A stretch of 64,000 nucleotides of DNA from Arthrobacter sp. FW306-07-I (GCF_021800405.1 NZ_CP084550.1:1798001-1862000), one strand, 5' to 3'. Positions 1 to 9,158 are shown, counted from the first letter of the stretch. Translations and numbers: made by a program. Notes: generated by a model from the sequence alone, not told the origin.

Positions 1-383
1 CCCCTCCGGAGCGTTCCCAGGGCAGCGCCGGAGGCGCCGGGCTGGTTCTCGATCTGCGCGAACGCGGCACGTTCGGCACGCCGGGACAGGATGAAGGTTG
101 CGGCCAGCAGGCCGAGCGGAATGCCGATGATCAGGCCGGTGATCCAGTTGTCCAGCCAGAAGCCCACCAGGAAGCTCACAGCCACAACGCCCAGGAAGAC
201 CAGGAGCATCAGCCACGGAACCATGGGGTCGTGGCGGCGGGTCATGGTGAAGACCTCGCCGATCTGCTTGAGCCTGCTGGGCTTCTTGGCCTTTGCTTCC
301 TTCGGCTTGCGCGTGAACATGCTGCGCTTCACCGCGCTTGAGCCCGCGGAGGAGGAGTTGCTGGAGTCAGGGGATTTCGCCAT
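1..383 (-). CDS. DUF4191 membrane protein, partial (C-terminus beyond window)
   Basis: The reverse strand reads from an ATG at 383 to the window edge without a stop, giving the first 127 residues. A Ser/Lys-rich cytoplasmic head (about residues 1-45) is followed by two hydrophobic helices (about 56-76 and 80-99) and a basic segment. This matches the actinobacterial DUF4191 family, which commonly sits just after lipA, as here. It is probably a small inner-membrane protein of unknown function. It follows a strong hairpin terminator after lipA and has its own -10 box nine bases before the ATG, so it is likely transcribed separately with almost no leader. The C-terminus is missing only because the window ends. 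Confidence 0.8.
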   Translation of the reverse strand, partial: MAKSPDSSNSSSAGSSAVKRSMFTRKPKEAKAKKPSRLKQIGEVFTMTRRHDPMVPWLMLLVFLGVVAVSFLVGFWLDNWITGLIIGIPLGLLAATFILSRRAERAAFAQIENQPGASGAALGTLRR

Positions 384-392
384 AGTGCCTCA

Positions 393-398
393 ATTCTA
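393..398 (-). promoter_or_regulatory. -10 box (TAGAAT) for the DUF4191 gene
   Basis: On the reverse strand TAGAAT lies nine bases before the ATG at 383. Transcription would begin about three bases before the start codon, so the mRNA would be nearly leaderless. No good -35 box is seen. The terminator at 413-450 directly upstream makes a separate promoter necessary. Confidence 0.5.
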
Positions 399-412
399 CG
401 TGACTTAAACGC

Positions 413-450
413 AAGGGCCGGACGCTGGAATCTTCCAGCGTCCGGCCCTT
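413..450 (-). terminator. Hairpin terminator after lipA
   Basis: Perfect 18-bp inverted repeat (413-430 and 433-450) separated by two bases, located 22 bases past the lipA stop on the reverse strand. The arms begin with AA and end with TT, so the transcript ends the stem in a short U run. It separates the lipB-lipA transcript from the DUF4191 gene. Confidence 0.85.
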
Positions 451-471
451 GGCCACTTCAAGAAACCGAGG

Positions 472-1491
472 TCAGGAGTGGGCGGCCAGGAGGGTGGCGG
501 CTTCCTGGCGGGTGGTGCCGGAGTCCTGGATGCCGTCGGCGATGTGGGCGAGTTCGGCGGGGATGTCGCGGCCTTTTTTGCGCATGGCGGTGGCCCAGAG
601 GCGGCCGGCGCGGTAGGAGGAGCGGACTAGGGGGCCGGACATGACGCCGAGGAAGCCGATTTCTTCGGCTTCGTGCTGGAGGTCGACGAATTCCTGGGGT
701 TTGACCCAGCGGTCCACGGGCAGGTGCCGCTCGCTGGGGCGCAGGTACTGGGTGATGGTGATCAGGTCGCACCCTGCTGCGTGGAGGTCGCGGAGGGCTT
801 CGGAGATTTCCTCGCGGGTTTCGCCCATGCCCAGGATGAGGTTGGATTTGGTGACCATCCCATGGGCCCGGCCCTGGGTGATGACGTCCAGGGAGCGGTC
901 GTAGCGGAACGCGGGCCGGATCCTTTTGAAGATCCGGGGCACGGTTTCGACGTTGTGGGCGAAGACTTCGGGTTTGGAGTCGCAGATCGCTTTGATGTGT
1001 TCGGGGTTGCCGGAGAAGTCGGGGATGAGCAGTTCGACGCCGGTGCCGGGGTTCAGTTCGTGGATCTTGCGGACGGTTTCGGCGTAGAGCCACACGCCTT
1101 CGTCTTCGAGGTCGTCGCGGGCGACGCCGGTAACGGTGGCGTACCGGAGCTGCATGGACTGGACGGAGCGGGCCACCTTGGTGGGTTCGAACCGGTCCAG
1201 GGGTGAGGGTTTTCCGGTGTCGATCTGGCAGAAGTCGCAGCGGCGGGTGCATTCGGAACCGCCGATCAGGAAGGTGGCTTCCTTGTCTTCCCAGCATTCG
1301 AAGATGTTGGGGCAGCCGGCTTCCTCGCAGACGGTGTGCAGGCCTTCCTTTTTCACCAGGTTCTTCAGCCCGACGAACTCCGGGCCCATTTGGACCTTGG
1401 CCTTGATCCATTCCGGTTTGCGCTCCACCGGGACCGCAGCATTGCGCTGCTCGATCCGCAGCATCTTCCGGCCTTCAGGTGCCAATGTCAC
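472..1491 (-). CDS. lipA: Lipoyl synthase LipA
   Basis: Radical-SAM enzyme that inserts two sulfur atoms into protein-bound octanoyl groups, completing the lipoyl cofactor of 2-oxoacid dehydrogenases and the glycine cleavage system. The 339-residue protein has both iron-sulfur motifs: the auxiliary cluster cysteines C55, C60 and C66 and the radical-SAM CxxxCxxC at C81, C85 and C88. The GTG start at 1491 overlaps the lipB stop as GTGA, and the N-terminus ([12 protein letters not shown]) matches the family in Actinobacteria, so it is preferred over the internal ATG nine codons later. Translationally coupled to lipB; the lipoylated E2 target is encoded 8 kb away. Confidence 0.97.
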   Translation of the reverse strand: MTLAPEGRKMLRIEQRNAAVPVERKPEWIKAKVQMGPEFVGLKNLVKKEGLHTVCEEAGCPNIFECWEDKEATFLIGGSECTRRCDFCQIDTGKPSPLDRFEPTKVARSVQSMQLRYATVTGVARDDLEDEGVWLYAETVRKIHELNPGTGVELLIPDFSGNPEHIKAICDSKPEVFAHNVETVPRIFKRIRPAFRYDRSLDVITQGRAHGMVTKSNLILGMGETREEISEALRDLHAAGCDLITITQYLRPSERHLPVDRWVKPQEFVDLQHEAEEIGFLGVMSGPLVRSSYRAGRLWATAMRKKGRDIPAELAHIADGIQDSGTTRQEAATLLAAHS

Positions 1492-2156
1492 AGTAGAGCT
1501 CCTTCAGGGCTCGAAACCAATGCTTCTTCATGTTTGCGGAATTCCGCTACGAACCGGTCCACGATGTCCGCGGGCGTGATCTCCCGCCCCGTTTCCAGGG
1601 ACATGGTGGTCACCCCGGCGTCGGTGATGCCGCAGGCAATGATCTGACCGTAGGGTGCCAGGTCGTTGCTGCAGTTGATCGCCACGCCGTGCATGGTGAC
1701 GCCGTTGAGCACGCGGATGCCGATGGCCGCGATCTTGCGGTCCGGGCCCTTGGCATCTGCCTTAATCCACACGCCGGCCCGCCCCTTGATGCGCTCTGCC
1801 TTGATGCCGTAATCCGCCAGGACGGTGATCATGATTTCTTCCAGGCGCTCCACATAATCCCGGATGCCGGAGCGGTTCTTCAGCTTCAGGATAGGGTATG
1901 CGATCAGTTGTCCCGGCCCATGCCAGGTGAGCTTGCCGCCGCGGTCCACCGGAACCACCGGTGTGCCGTCAAACGGGCGCTCATGGTCCTCTGTCAGCTT
2001 GCCGGCCGTGTAGACGGCGGCGTGCTCCAAAAGCAGGACTGTGCTGGGGGCAACTCCGGCGACAACTTTGTCATGGAGTTCGCGCTGGGCATCCCAGCCT
2101 TCCATGTAATCAACAAAGTTGGGGGCAAGACCCAGCTGTGAAAACTCAAGAGTCAT
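1488..2156 (-). CDS. lipB: Lipoyl(octanoyl) transferase LipB
   Basis: Transfers octanoate from acyl carrier protein to the lipoyl-domain lysine, the step before LipA. The 222-residue protein has the signature [13 protein letters not shown] (72-84) and the catalytic pair K141 ([10 protein letters not shown]) and C175 (IIACGIT), equivalent to the Lys/Cys dyad known from the M. tuberculosis enzyme. First gene of a lipB-lipA operon with a 4-base overlap. No Shine-Dalgarno precedes the ATG; instead a TAAGCT box lies seven bases upstream, so the mRNA is probably leaderless. Confidence 0.97.
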   Translation of the reverse strand: MTLEFSQLGLAPNFVDYMEGWDAQRELHDKVVAGVAPSTVLLLEHAAVYTAGKLTEDHERPFDGTPVVPVDRGGKLTWHGPGQLIAYPILKLKNRSGIRDYVERLEEIMITVLADYGIKAERIKGRAGVWIKADAKGPDRKIAAIGIRVLNGVTMHGVAINCSNDLAPYGQIIACGITDAGVTTMSLETGREITPADIVDRFVAEFRKHEEALVSSPEGALL

Positions 2157-2163
2157 GGCATCC

Positions 2164-2169
2164 AGCTTA
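2164..2169 (-). promoter_or_regulatory. -10 box (TAAGCT) of the lipB-lipA operon
   Basis: TANNNT hexamer on the reverse strand, ending seven bases before the lipB ATG. This spacing puts the transcription start at or next to the start codon. The rest of the 135-base gap to the divergent kinase gene should hold that gene's promoter as well; a possible -10 (TAACTT, 2251-2256, + strand) is weak. Confidence 0.5.
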
Positions 2170-2291
2170 GACCCCGCAGCCGGGCTGGCCCGGTTTAGTG
2201 TCCAAGCTCACCGCCGTCCCCATTGTGACTGCTGCAATCGAGGCTGTGGATAACTTCTGCAGCCGGGCCGGGATTCGGCTAGACATGGACC

Positions 2292-4019
2292 ATGGACGAT
2301 GCACAGGCACCTGAGGTCCCCGGTTACGACGTCGGCCGGCTCCTGGGACGGGGCGGCAGCGCAGACGTGTGGCTGGCCAGGGAACGGCGGACCGGCAGGG
2401 ATGTAGCGCTCAAGTACTTCCGGACCGCCGGTAGCAGGACGAGGGGCAGCGCTGCCATCACCGAGGAGGAAATGCGGCGGGAGATCCGGATCCTTTCGGT
2501 CCTGGACCACCAGCACCTGATCAGCGCCCATGACGCCGTGCGCATTGGCGATGCGGGCGGCGGCACGGCGCTGACCATGGACTACGCTGCCGGAGGCTCC
2601 CTGGCGCGGCTGGTCGCGGCCCGCGGCAGGCTCACCGTGGGCGAGACCGTCACCGTCCTGACGCCCATCGCACAGGCCCTGGGCTACCTTCACGGCAAGG
2701 GGTTTACCCACTCCGATGTCTCCCCAGGGAACGTACTGTTTACCGGGCAGGGCAAACCCATGCTGTCGGACCTGGGCATTGCCCGGATGCTCGGGGATCC
2801 TGCCAGTCCGGAGACTGCAGGGACGGCCGGCTTCCTTGATCCGTCCCCGGTCGATGCCGTCCGCGCCGGACTGCAGCCTGAACGCGACGTCTACTCCGCT
2901 GCCGCGCTTGGCTGGTTCTGCCTGACAGGTGCTGCACCCGGCCGTACTGCCGACCGCCCGCCGCTGTCCCTCCTGGTTCCCGGCGTCCCCAAGGAGCTCG
3001 CGGCAGCCCTGGAAGCAGGACTGAACGAGGACCGGCGGCTGCGCCCCAATGCAGTGGCACTGGCTACGGCTGTGTACCGCAGTGCAGAACCGGAGCCGGT
3101 GGACCTCTCCGATGCCGTACACCCCACAGTCCTGCCTGAGCTGCTGACGCGGCGGCGCATTGCCCCTGGTACAAAGGGCGGCGGTATCCGGACCAAACTG
3201 CAGGCTTTGCGCCGCCGCATCGCGACGTCCCCTTGGAGCGCCTTGTCCTTTACCCTGTCATCCGGCATGCCGCCCGCGGGCCGGTCCAAACGCCAGTCCA
3301 TGGGCCAGCAACTGCCGCCTGTCGATAAGAAAGCCGCGCTTGTGCCGCAGGGGAAACATGCTGGAAGACCCGTCGCCGTCCCCCACGGGAAACACGCCGA
3401 CGGGCACGTAACCGGGCGGAGAACCCGGGCCAGGACTCTGGTACGTGCCCTCCTGCCGGCTATCGCCGCAGCGGCTGCCGGACTGTGGTGGCTGTCAGCC
3501 GTCGGACAGCCGCCGTGGTCAGAAACTGCCGCAACGGGTTCGCTGCCGGCAGCTGCGCGCCCGACCGAAACCGCTTCGGACGGAGGAACAGGAGCCGCCG
3601 CGCCGGTTGATCGCGCCAGGCAGGAGGCCCTTGCGGCTGATCCCGCCGTTGCTGTGGAGGGCCTGGCGGCGCTGCGGGACCACGCATTCAGCAGCGGCCG
3701 GCTTGAGCTGCTGGCGGACGTGAACGCGCCCGACTCCGCGGCAGCTGCAGCCGATGAGCGCATCGCCGCGCAGCTCCGCCCCACCGGGCACCGCCTGGCC
3801 GGCTTCACCACCACACTCGCCGAGGTGGCAACGGAAGGCGGTGCCACCCGGGACCATGCCGTCGTCCGGCTGGTGTCCGCCACCTCCGGCTACAGCACGG
3901 TTGACGCGGAGAACAGTGTGCTTGCCACCGGGGAACCCAGCCGGCCGCAGCCCCTTCGGTTGGTCCTGGTCTCCGTGGACGGCCAGTGGCGCGTCAGCGG
4001 GATCCTTGCCGGGCAGTGA
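2292..4019 (+). CDS. Membrane Ser/Thr protein kinase with altered motifs
   Basis: 575 residues. An N-terminal Hanks-type kinase domain (about 10-262) has a glycine loop (GRGGSADV, 19-26), VALK lysine K41, a helix-C glutamate in REIRIL (E64), catalytic D142, N147 and D160. Two signatures are altered: HRD reads H140-S-D and DFG reads D160-L-G; the usual GTxxYMAPE activation segment reads GTAGFLDP (about 177-184). The missing HRD arginine suggests regulation other than activation-loop phosphorylation. A linker with two PxGKHA-type repeats (about 352-371) leads to one membrane helix (about 384-405) and a 170-residue external domain with no PASTA repeats. Substrates are unknown. Divergent from lipB; no operon partner. 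Confidence 0.85.
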   Translation: MDDAQAPEVPGYDVGRLLGRGGSADVWLARERRTGRDVALKYFRTAGSRTRGSAAITEEEMRREIRILSVLDHQHLISAHDAVRIGDAGGGTALTMDYAAGGSLARLVAARGRLTVGETVTVLTPIAQALGYLHGKGFTHSDVSPGNVLFTGQGKPMLSDLGIARMLGDPASPETAGTAGFLDPSPVDAVRAGLQPERDVYSAAALGWFCLTGAAPGRTADRPPLSLLVPGVPKELAAALEAGLNEDRRLRPNAVALATAVYRSAEPEPVDLSDAVHPTVLPELLTRRRIAPGTKGGGIRTKLQALRRRIATSPWSALSFTLSSGMPPAGRSKRQSMGQQLPPVDKKAALVPQGKHAGRPVAVPHGKHADGHVTGRRTRARTLVRALLPAIAAAAAGLWWLSAVGQPPWSETAATGSLPAAARPTETASDGGTGAAAPVDRARQEALAADPAVAVEGLAALRDHAFSSGRLELLADVNAPDSAAAAADERIAAQLRPTGHRLAGFTTTLAEVATEGGATRDHAVVRLVSATSGYSTVDAENSVLATGEPSRPQPLRLVLVSVDGQWRVSGILAGQ

Positions 4020-4038
4020 TTCTTGCCGGGCAGTGATT
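4005..4038 (+). repeat. 17-bp tandem duplication over the kinase stop codon
   Basis: Two exact head-to-tail copies of a 17-bp unit (CTTGCCGGGCAGTGATT; 4005-4021 and 4022-4038), with a third degenerate start (CTGCCGG) after them. The first copy carries the kinase stop codon. It looks like a slippage duplication; because the stop is in copy one, the protein is unaffected. Confidence 0.9.
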
Positions 4039-4098
4039 CCTGCCGGACGGCGCATCTTCCGGCGGAAGGCCGCCACCCTCCAACCGGGGTCAGTTCAG

Positions 4099-5001
4099 CT
4101 AGGCCCGGCCGTCCTTGGCCGTCACCCAGCGTGCCGCCTCCTCCAGGCTCCCGTGCTGCCACCGGAAACCGGCGGATGACAGCGCTGCCGGCTCCATCCG
4201 CTGGCTGAACAGCAGGAGCTCCTCGCCCAGGCCCGGCATCACTGTGCGCAGCACAGGCGCCGGAACGCGCAACACGGCAGGCCGGTGCAGGGCGCGGGCC
4301 AGGGCCGCGACAATCGTGTTGACGTCAGCCTGCTCAGGTGCGGTCACGTTGACCGGACCGGAGACCGTGGAGTCGAGGAGGAAGAGGAAGGCAGCCGAAA
4401 CATCCGGAAGGGTGACCCAAGGCCAGAACTGGCGTCCGTTGCCAAAGGGCCCGCCAACGCCCAGCCGCAGCAGTGGCAGCAGCTTGCCAAGCGCTCCGCC
4501 CGAACGGCTGAAGACCACCCCCGTGCGTGCCAGCACCACGCGCACACCTGCCGGCGCCGCCAACGCCGCCTGCTCCCACTCGACGCAGATCTGCGCCAAG
4601 GTGCCGGAACCTGCAGGTGCGTCCTCTCGCAGGACCGTATTGCCGGCGTCGCCATAGTAACCAGACGCCGACTGGCTGATGAAGGTTTTCGGCGGCGTAT
4701 CCATGCGCGCCATGGCCTGCACCAAGGTCCTGGTGGGGCCCAACCGGGAGCTGAACAGCTCCTCCACCCGCTTCCGCGTCCAGGGCCTGTCGCCGATGCC
4801 GGCGCCGGAAAGGTTGACCACGGCGTCGGCGCCGGCCAGTGACGAGGGGTCGAGGACGCCCGCCGCCGGATCCCAGCGGACTTCGCTTGCGCCGGCAGGT
4901 GGCCGCCGGACCAGGGTCACTACGGAGTGGCCTGCATCGCGAAAGGCTGCGGACATGGAGGTGCCGATGAGCCCGGAGGCGCCGGCCATGACAATGTGCA
5001 T
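4099..5001 (-). CDS. TIGR01777 family NAD(P)-dependent epimerase-like protein (YfcH type)
   Basis: 300 residues, the usual family length. The N-terminus MHIVMAGASGLIGTSM contains the GxxGxxG nucleotide-binding loop of extended short-chain dehydrogenases, and the YxxxG region reads SASGYYGDAG (about 112-121). The C-terminal DUF1731 segment (RVPAPVLRTVMPGLGEELL, then SSAGFRW) is typical of TIGR01777. The substrate is unknown. From memory, the M. tuberculosis counterpart Rv2216 lies between dlaT and lipB, the same neighbourhood as here, hinting at an old link with lipoate or 2-oxoacid metabolism. Start ATG at 5001; divergent from the tricorn gene, 73 bases away. Confidence 0.88.
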   Translation of the reverse strand: MHIVMAGASGLIGTSMSAAFRDAGHSVVTLVRRPPAGASEVRWDPAAGVLDPSSLAGADAVVNLSGAGIGDRPWTRKRVEELFSSRLGPTRTLVQAMARMDTPPKTFISQSASGYYGDAGNTVLREDAPAGSGTLAQICVEWEQAALAAPAGVRVVLARTGVVFSRSGGALGKLLPLLRLGVGGPFGNGRQFWPWVTLPDVSAAFLFLLDSTVSGPVNVTAPEQADVNTIVAALARALHRPAVLRVPAPVLRTVMPGLGEELLLFSQRMEPAALSSAGFRWQHGSLEEAARWVTAKDGRA

Positions 5002-5062
5002 GGTCCATCACACCACGCCAGCGCGGGTTGTGTACCTCCCGCGGGGCAGGGGAGGGGTTGAC

Positions 5063-5068
5063 TATGAT
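5063..5068 (+). promoter_or_regulatory. -10 box (TATGAT) of the tricorn protease gene
   Basis: TATGAT followed by exactly six bases and the ATG at 5075, so transcription should start at the A of the start codon (leaderless). The G-rich stretch at 5045-5057 is too far from the ATG to act as a Shine-Dalgarno. Confidence 0.6.
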
Positions 5069-5074
5069 CGAACG

Positions 5075-8000
5075 ATGACCTCTTCGAGCTACTTCCGTTT
5101 CCCGCATTTGCACGGCGATCTGGTCACTTTCGTGGCCGAGGACGACGTGTGGATTGCGCCCCTGGACGGCGGCCGTGCCTGGCGCGTCTCGTCGCTCCAG
5201 CTGCCTGCCCGCAACCCGCGATTTACCCCCGACGGCAAGCGGCTGGTGTGGACCGTGGTGCAGGGAACGGCTCCGGAGGTGGTGTCAGCAGAGGTCGACG
5301 GCGGCGGGTACAGGCAGCTCACGTACTTTGGCCACAGCACTACAAAGGTCAAGGGATTCACCGCCGGGGGCGCCGTGGTGGTCACCAGCGCCTTCCGCCA
5401 GGCTGAAAGCCGGCACACCCACGCCTACAGCGTTCCGTTTGAAGGCGGCTGGGCGCAGGAACTTCCCTATGGCCCGGTGGAGTCAGTGGCGTATGGACCC
5501 GAAGTAGGCGATGAACGCCCCGTGGTGCTGGCGAGCGTGCTGTCCCGGGAACCGGCGTGGTGGAAGCGGTACCGCGGCGGCACGGCCGGGAAGCTGTGGA
5601 TCGACCGCGACGGCAACGGTGAGTTCGAGCGCCTCCTTCCCGACCTTGACGGCAACCTCACCGACCCCCTCTGGGTGGACGGCCGGATCGCCTTCCTGTC
5701 CGATCACGAAGGCTACGGCAATCTGTACTCGGTGCTTCCCGACGGAAAAGACCTGCGCCGGCACACCGACCACCAGGACTTCTACGTCCGGCACGCCGCC
5801 ACCGACGGCAAACGCGTCATCTTCGAGTCCGCCGGTGAACTCTGGGTACTCCCGGACCTCGGCTCGGAGGCGGAAAAGCTGGATATCACCCTCGGCTCGG
5901 CCTCGCAGACCAGGCGTCCTGCCCTTCTCGACGCCGTCAAGCACCTGGGCGCCGTTGCCCCGGACACAACAGGGGCCGCCAGCGCGGTGGAATCGCACGG
6001 GACCATTTCCTGGCTGCGGCACAAGGATGGGCCGTCCCGGATCGTCGAGGCCACGCCCGGAGTGCGGGGCCGCTTGCCCAGGCCCCTCGGCGACGGCCGG
6101 ATCGCCTACATCGCCGATCACGGCGGTGTTGAAGCCATCCACATCAAGGACATCGCAGCGCCCGTCCCGCACAACTCTGCCCAGGTGGCGGCAGGGAGCG
6201 GCAAGTCCGGCGCTCCAGCCGTAGCCCCCGATTCCCCGGACGCGGAAAAGCAGGACATCCAGGGGCTGGAAACGGTCAGCCTGCCCCAGCCCGTTCCTGC
6301 AGCCGGGGCTGCGGTGCTGGCGGGAAGTGCAGCACACGCTCCGGCAGACGACGAGCAGCAGGCCGACGTTGCGCCACAGGATACGGCCACCGCCGCGGAG
6401 GCCCTGCCGCCCGCAGTAGAGGCAGGCATCACTGTTCCCACGCCCTCGCGCGCCAGTTCCCTCGAACCCAGCCCGGATGGCCGGTGGATTGCCCTTGGGA
6501 CCTCCTTCGGCGACGTGCACGTCCTGGACACCCGCAGCGGCCACCTCAGCCCGGTGGCCAGCATCGGTGAAGGCAGCATTTCCGAATTGGCATGGTCGGC
6601 GGACTCCCGCTGGCTGGCGTGGTCCGAGCCCGTCACGTCCTTTGGCTCGCGCAGCCGGCTTCGGCTGGCCACTGTGGAGCAGCTCGACGCCGACCCCGTG
6701 GACGTCACCGACGGCCGCTTCCGCGATGCCTCACCGGCCTTCACTCCAGACGGCAAGTTCCTCGCCTTCCTGTCCAACCGCAGCTTCGACCCCGTGTACG
6801 ACGGGCATTCGTTCGACCTCTCCTTCCCCAGCCCCATCAAGCCGTACCTGGTGGCACTCGCCGCTGACACGCCGTCGCCCTTCGGTCCATCGGTTGACCC
6901 CGCCGGCGGGGAGCCGGAAGCGGACGCGGAGGGCACGGACGAGGGCGAGGCAGGGGAGAAGGACACTCCTGGCGTCCGAGTGGATGCGGAGGGCCTGGCG
7001 CACCGCGTCATCGGAGTTCCGGTTCCGCAGGGCAACTACAGCTCGCTGGCGGCCGTCGACGGCGCACTCCTCTGGCTCGATTCCGTCCTGGCAGGTGTGA
7101 CCGGCGACGGAAAGGCCAGCCAGGAGGACAAGGACGCCCGCCCAGGCCTGGTCCGCTACGACATCGTCCGGCGGAAGCAGACCACGCTGGTCGATGCAGT
7201 TGACAGCTACCGGCTGACCGGTGACCGCAGCAAGGTGGTGCTGGTTTCCGACAAGCAGGTGACCGTGGTGCCTTCGGACGCCAAGGCGGACGAGGAATCG
7301 GGCAAGCTGGTCAAGGTTGACCTGGGCCGGATCCGCGTCCTGCTGGACCCGCTCAGCGTCTGGGGCCAGGCATTCGACGAAGCCTGGCGGCTGCAGCGCG
7401 ACTTCTTCTGGACCGAAGACATGGCCGGGCAGGACTGGGATTCCATCCACGCCCGTTACCGCCCCATCGTGGAACGGCTGGGTTCGCATGACGACCTGGT
7501 GGACCTGCTGTGGGAACTGCACGGCGAACTGGGGACGTCCCACGCCTACGTTCGTCCGGCCGCCGTCACCGAACGCGGCAGCCGTGGACAGGGCCGCCTC
7601 GGTGCCGACCTCGCGCACACGGCCAATGGCTGGGAAATCACCCGGATCCTGGCCGGCGAGTCCTCCGATCCGCTGGCTACCTCCCCGTTGACCAGGCCCG
7701 GTGTAGGCGCCAAAGCGGGGGACATCCTGCTGGCGATTGACGGTGTCCCGCTGTCCGAAAGCACCACCCCGGCCATGCAGCTGGTGGGAGCGGCAGGCCG
7801 CGCGGTGGAGCTGACCCTCCTCAACGGTTCCGGGCACGGTGCTGCCGAAGGCACCCAACGCCGGGTCGCCGTCGTGCCTGTCAAGGATGAAGAGCGCCTC
7901 CGCTACCAGGAATGGGTCGCCGGCAACCGGCGGACCGTCCGTGAAGCCTCCAACGGAACCTTTGGCTACCTGCACATCCCGGACATGATGGCCAACGGCT

Positions 8001-8596
8001 GGGCGCAACTCCACCGTGACCTCGACACGGAAACAGCATTGGACGGCCTCATCGTGGACGTACGCCGCAACCGTGGCGGTCACACCTCGCAGCTCGTCGC
8101 GGAACTGATCGGCCGCAAGGTGACCGGGTGGAGCATGCCGCGCGGGGAGAAGCCGCGCACGTACCCGCACCACGCGCCGAGGGGGCCGGTGATCATCCTG
8201 GCTGACGAGTTTGCCGGATCCGACGGCGACATCATCACCCAGGTGTCAAAGCTCAGGGGCATCGGGCCGGTCATCGGCACGCGCACCTGGGGCGGTGTGG
8301 TGGGCATCGACAACCGGTTTGCGCTGGCGGACGGCACCGGAGTCACCCAGCCCCGCTATGCCAACTGGTTCAGCGGCGGCGTTGGCTGGAGCGTGGAGAA
8401 CTACGGCGTTGACCCCGACATCGAAGTGACCTACCCGCCGCACGCCTACGCGGCCGGTCGCGATCCCCAGCTGGAATACGGCATCGGGGCGCTCAAGGAG
8501 ATGATCCAGGAGCTGCCCACGGACCGGCCGCCGGCCCGCTCCGGCTACCGCAAGCTGTTGCCTGCGCCGCTGCCGGCCCGCCCGCAGGGACGCTAG
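5075..8596 (+). CDS. Tricorn protease homolog (S41 family)
   Basis: 1173-residue cytoplasmic protease that trims oligopeptides left by the proteasome or other ATP-dependent proteases. Order: N-terminal beta-propeller repeats (about 1-350), a second propeller (about 455-740), a C1 domain, a PDZ domain (about 845-920) and a C2 catalytic domain. The tricorn tetrad is visible: S822-H823 (GTSHAY), nucleophile S1049 (FAGSDGD) and E1117 (DPDIEV). Two Ala/Pro/acidic low-complexity inserts (about 371-452 and 604-637) interrupt the propellers. The reading frame stays open back to 4679, but that part is antisense to the epimerase gene; ATG 5075 has a -10 box at leaderless distance and fits the family start. 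Confidence 0.93.
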   Translation: MTSSSYFRFPHLHGDLVTFVAEDDVWIAPLDGGRAWRVSSLQLPARNPRFTPDGKRLVWTVVQGTAPEVVSAEVDGGGYRQLTYFGHSTTKVKGFTAGGAVVVTSAFRQAESRHTHAYSVPFEGGWAQELPYGPVESVAYGPEVGDERPVVLASVLSREPAWWKRYRGGTAGKLWIDRDGNGEFERLLPDLDGNLTDPLWVDGRIAFLSDHEGYGNLYSVLPDGKDLRRHTDHQDFYVRHAATDGKRVIFESAGELWVLPDLGSEAEKLDITLGSASQTRRPALLDAVKHLGAVAPDTTGAASAVESHGTISWLRHKDGPSRIVEATPGVRGRLPRPLGDGRIAYIADHGGVEAIHIKDIAAPVPHNSAQVAAGSGKSGAPAVAPDSPDAEKQDIQGLETVSLPQPVPAAGAAVLAGSAAHAPADDEQQADVAPQDTATAAEALPPAVEAGITVPTPSRASSLEPSPDGRWIALGTSFGDVHVLDTRSGHLSPVASIGEGSISELAWSADSRWLAWSEPVTSFGSRSRLRLATVEQLDADPVDVTDGRFRDASPAFTPDGKFLAFLSNRSFDPVYDGHSFDLSFPSPIKPYLVALAADTPSPFGPSVDPAGGEPEADAEGTDEGEAGEKDTPGVRVDAEGLAHRVIGVPVPQGNYSSLAAVDGALLWLDSVLAGVTGDGKASQEDKDARPGLVRYDIVRRKQTTLVDAVDSYRLTGDRSKVVLVSDKQVTVVPSDAKADEESGKLVKVDLGRIRVLLDPLSVWGQAFDEAWRLQRDFFWTEDMAGQDWDSIHARYRPIVERLGSHDDLVDLLWELHGELGTSHAYVRPAAVTERGSRGQGRLGADLAHTANGWEITRILAGESSDPLATSPLTRPGVGAKAGDILLAIDGVPLSESTTPAMQLVGAAGRAVELTLLNGSGHGAAEGTQRRVAVVPVKDEERLRYQEWVAGNRRTVREASNGTFGYLHIPDMMANGWAQLHRDLDTETALDGLIVDVRRNRGGHTSQLVAELIGRKVTGWSMPRGEKPRTYPHHAPRGPVIILADEFAGSDGDIITQVSKLRGIGPVIGTRTWGGVVGIDNRFALADGTGVTQPRYANWFSGGVGWSVENYGVDPDIEVTYPPHAYAAGRDPQLEYGIGALKEMIQELPTDRPPARSGYRKLLPAPLPARPQGR

Positions 8597-8606
8597 GAAC
8601 AACAAA

Positions 8607-8646
8607 AAGGCCCTGTCCTTCCGGTTTCCCGGAAGGACAGGGCCTT
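8607..8646. terminator. Bidirectional terminator between tricorn and osmC genes
   Basis: Perfect 18-bp stem (8607-8624 and 8629-8646) with a TTTC loop. An A run precedes it and TTCG follows, so it can terminate the convergent tricorn (+) and osmC (-) transcripts. Confidence 0.9.
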
Positions 8647-8678
8647 CGCGTTATGCAGGGCCGGTGGGCCCGGGACTG

Positions 8679-9107
8679 CTAGGACTGCAGCGTGGCGTCG
8701 AGGGTGATCTCGATGCCGGCCAGGGCCTGGGATACGGGGCAGCCCTTCTTGGCGGCCTCGGCAATGCGCTGGAACTCGTCCTGCGAGATGCCGGGGATGC
8801 GGGCGTTGAGGGTGAGGTGGCTGCCGGTGATGCCGGTGCCCGGCTGGAAACCAACCTCCGACTTGGTGTTGACCTCCTCGGGCGTGAAGCCGGCCTGGCT
8901 CAGTTCGTGGCTGAAGGCCATGGAGAAGCAGGCTGAATGGGCTGCGGCGATGAGCTCTTCCGGGCTGGTCTTGCCGCCGGCAGCTTCGGTGCGGGCCTTC
9001 CACGTGACATCGAAGGTGCCCAGGCCCGAGCTGTCCAGGGTGGTGTTGCCCGAGCCCTCGGTCAGGCTTCCGGTCCATACAGTGTGGGCGTTGCGTGTTG
9101 TAGCCAT
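8679..9107 (-). CDS. osmC: OsmC-family peroxiredoxin
   Basis: 142 residues, normal for OsmC. OsmC/Ohr proteins reduce organic hydroperoxides with a peroxidatic and a resolving cysteine; here C60 (HSACFSMAF) and C123 (KKGCPVS) occupy those positions. The start MATTRNAHTVW and the GGKTSPEELIAAAHSACF block fit OsmC rather than Ohr. In mycobacteria such enzymes can be re-reduced by the lipoylated E2/Lpd pair, and the E2 and Lpd genes lie directly upstream here; a functional link is an inference. The ATG at 9107 has a good Shine-Dalgarno (GAGGAGAG), which excludes the longer frame to 9197. Confidence 0.92.
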   Translation of the reverse strand: MATTRNAHTVWTGSLTEGSGNTTLDSSGLGTFDVTWKARTEAAGGKTSPEELIAAAHSACFSMAFSHELSQAGFTPEEVNTKSEVGFQPGTGITGSHLTLNARIPGISQDEFQRIAEAAKKGCPVSQALAGIEITLDATLQS

Positions 9108-9133
9108 GTCTCTCCTCAACGTCGGTTCGATCC

Positions 9134-9158
9134 GGGGCCGGCAGCCGCTGCCGGCCCC
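9134..9158 (-). terminator. GC hairpin between membrane-protein gene and osmC
   Basis: Perfect 11-bp stem (9134-9144 and 9148-9158) with a 3-base loop. It lies past the stop of the small membrane-protein gene and before osmC on the reverse strand. No U tract follows, so termination may be partial. Confidence 0.5.

Noticed and set aside
4679..5074. Tricorn reading frame open upstream to 4679
   Set aside because: That part is antisense to the epimerase gene, has no supported start, and ATG 5075 has a -10 box at leaderless distance and fits the family N-terminus.
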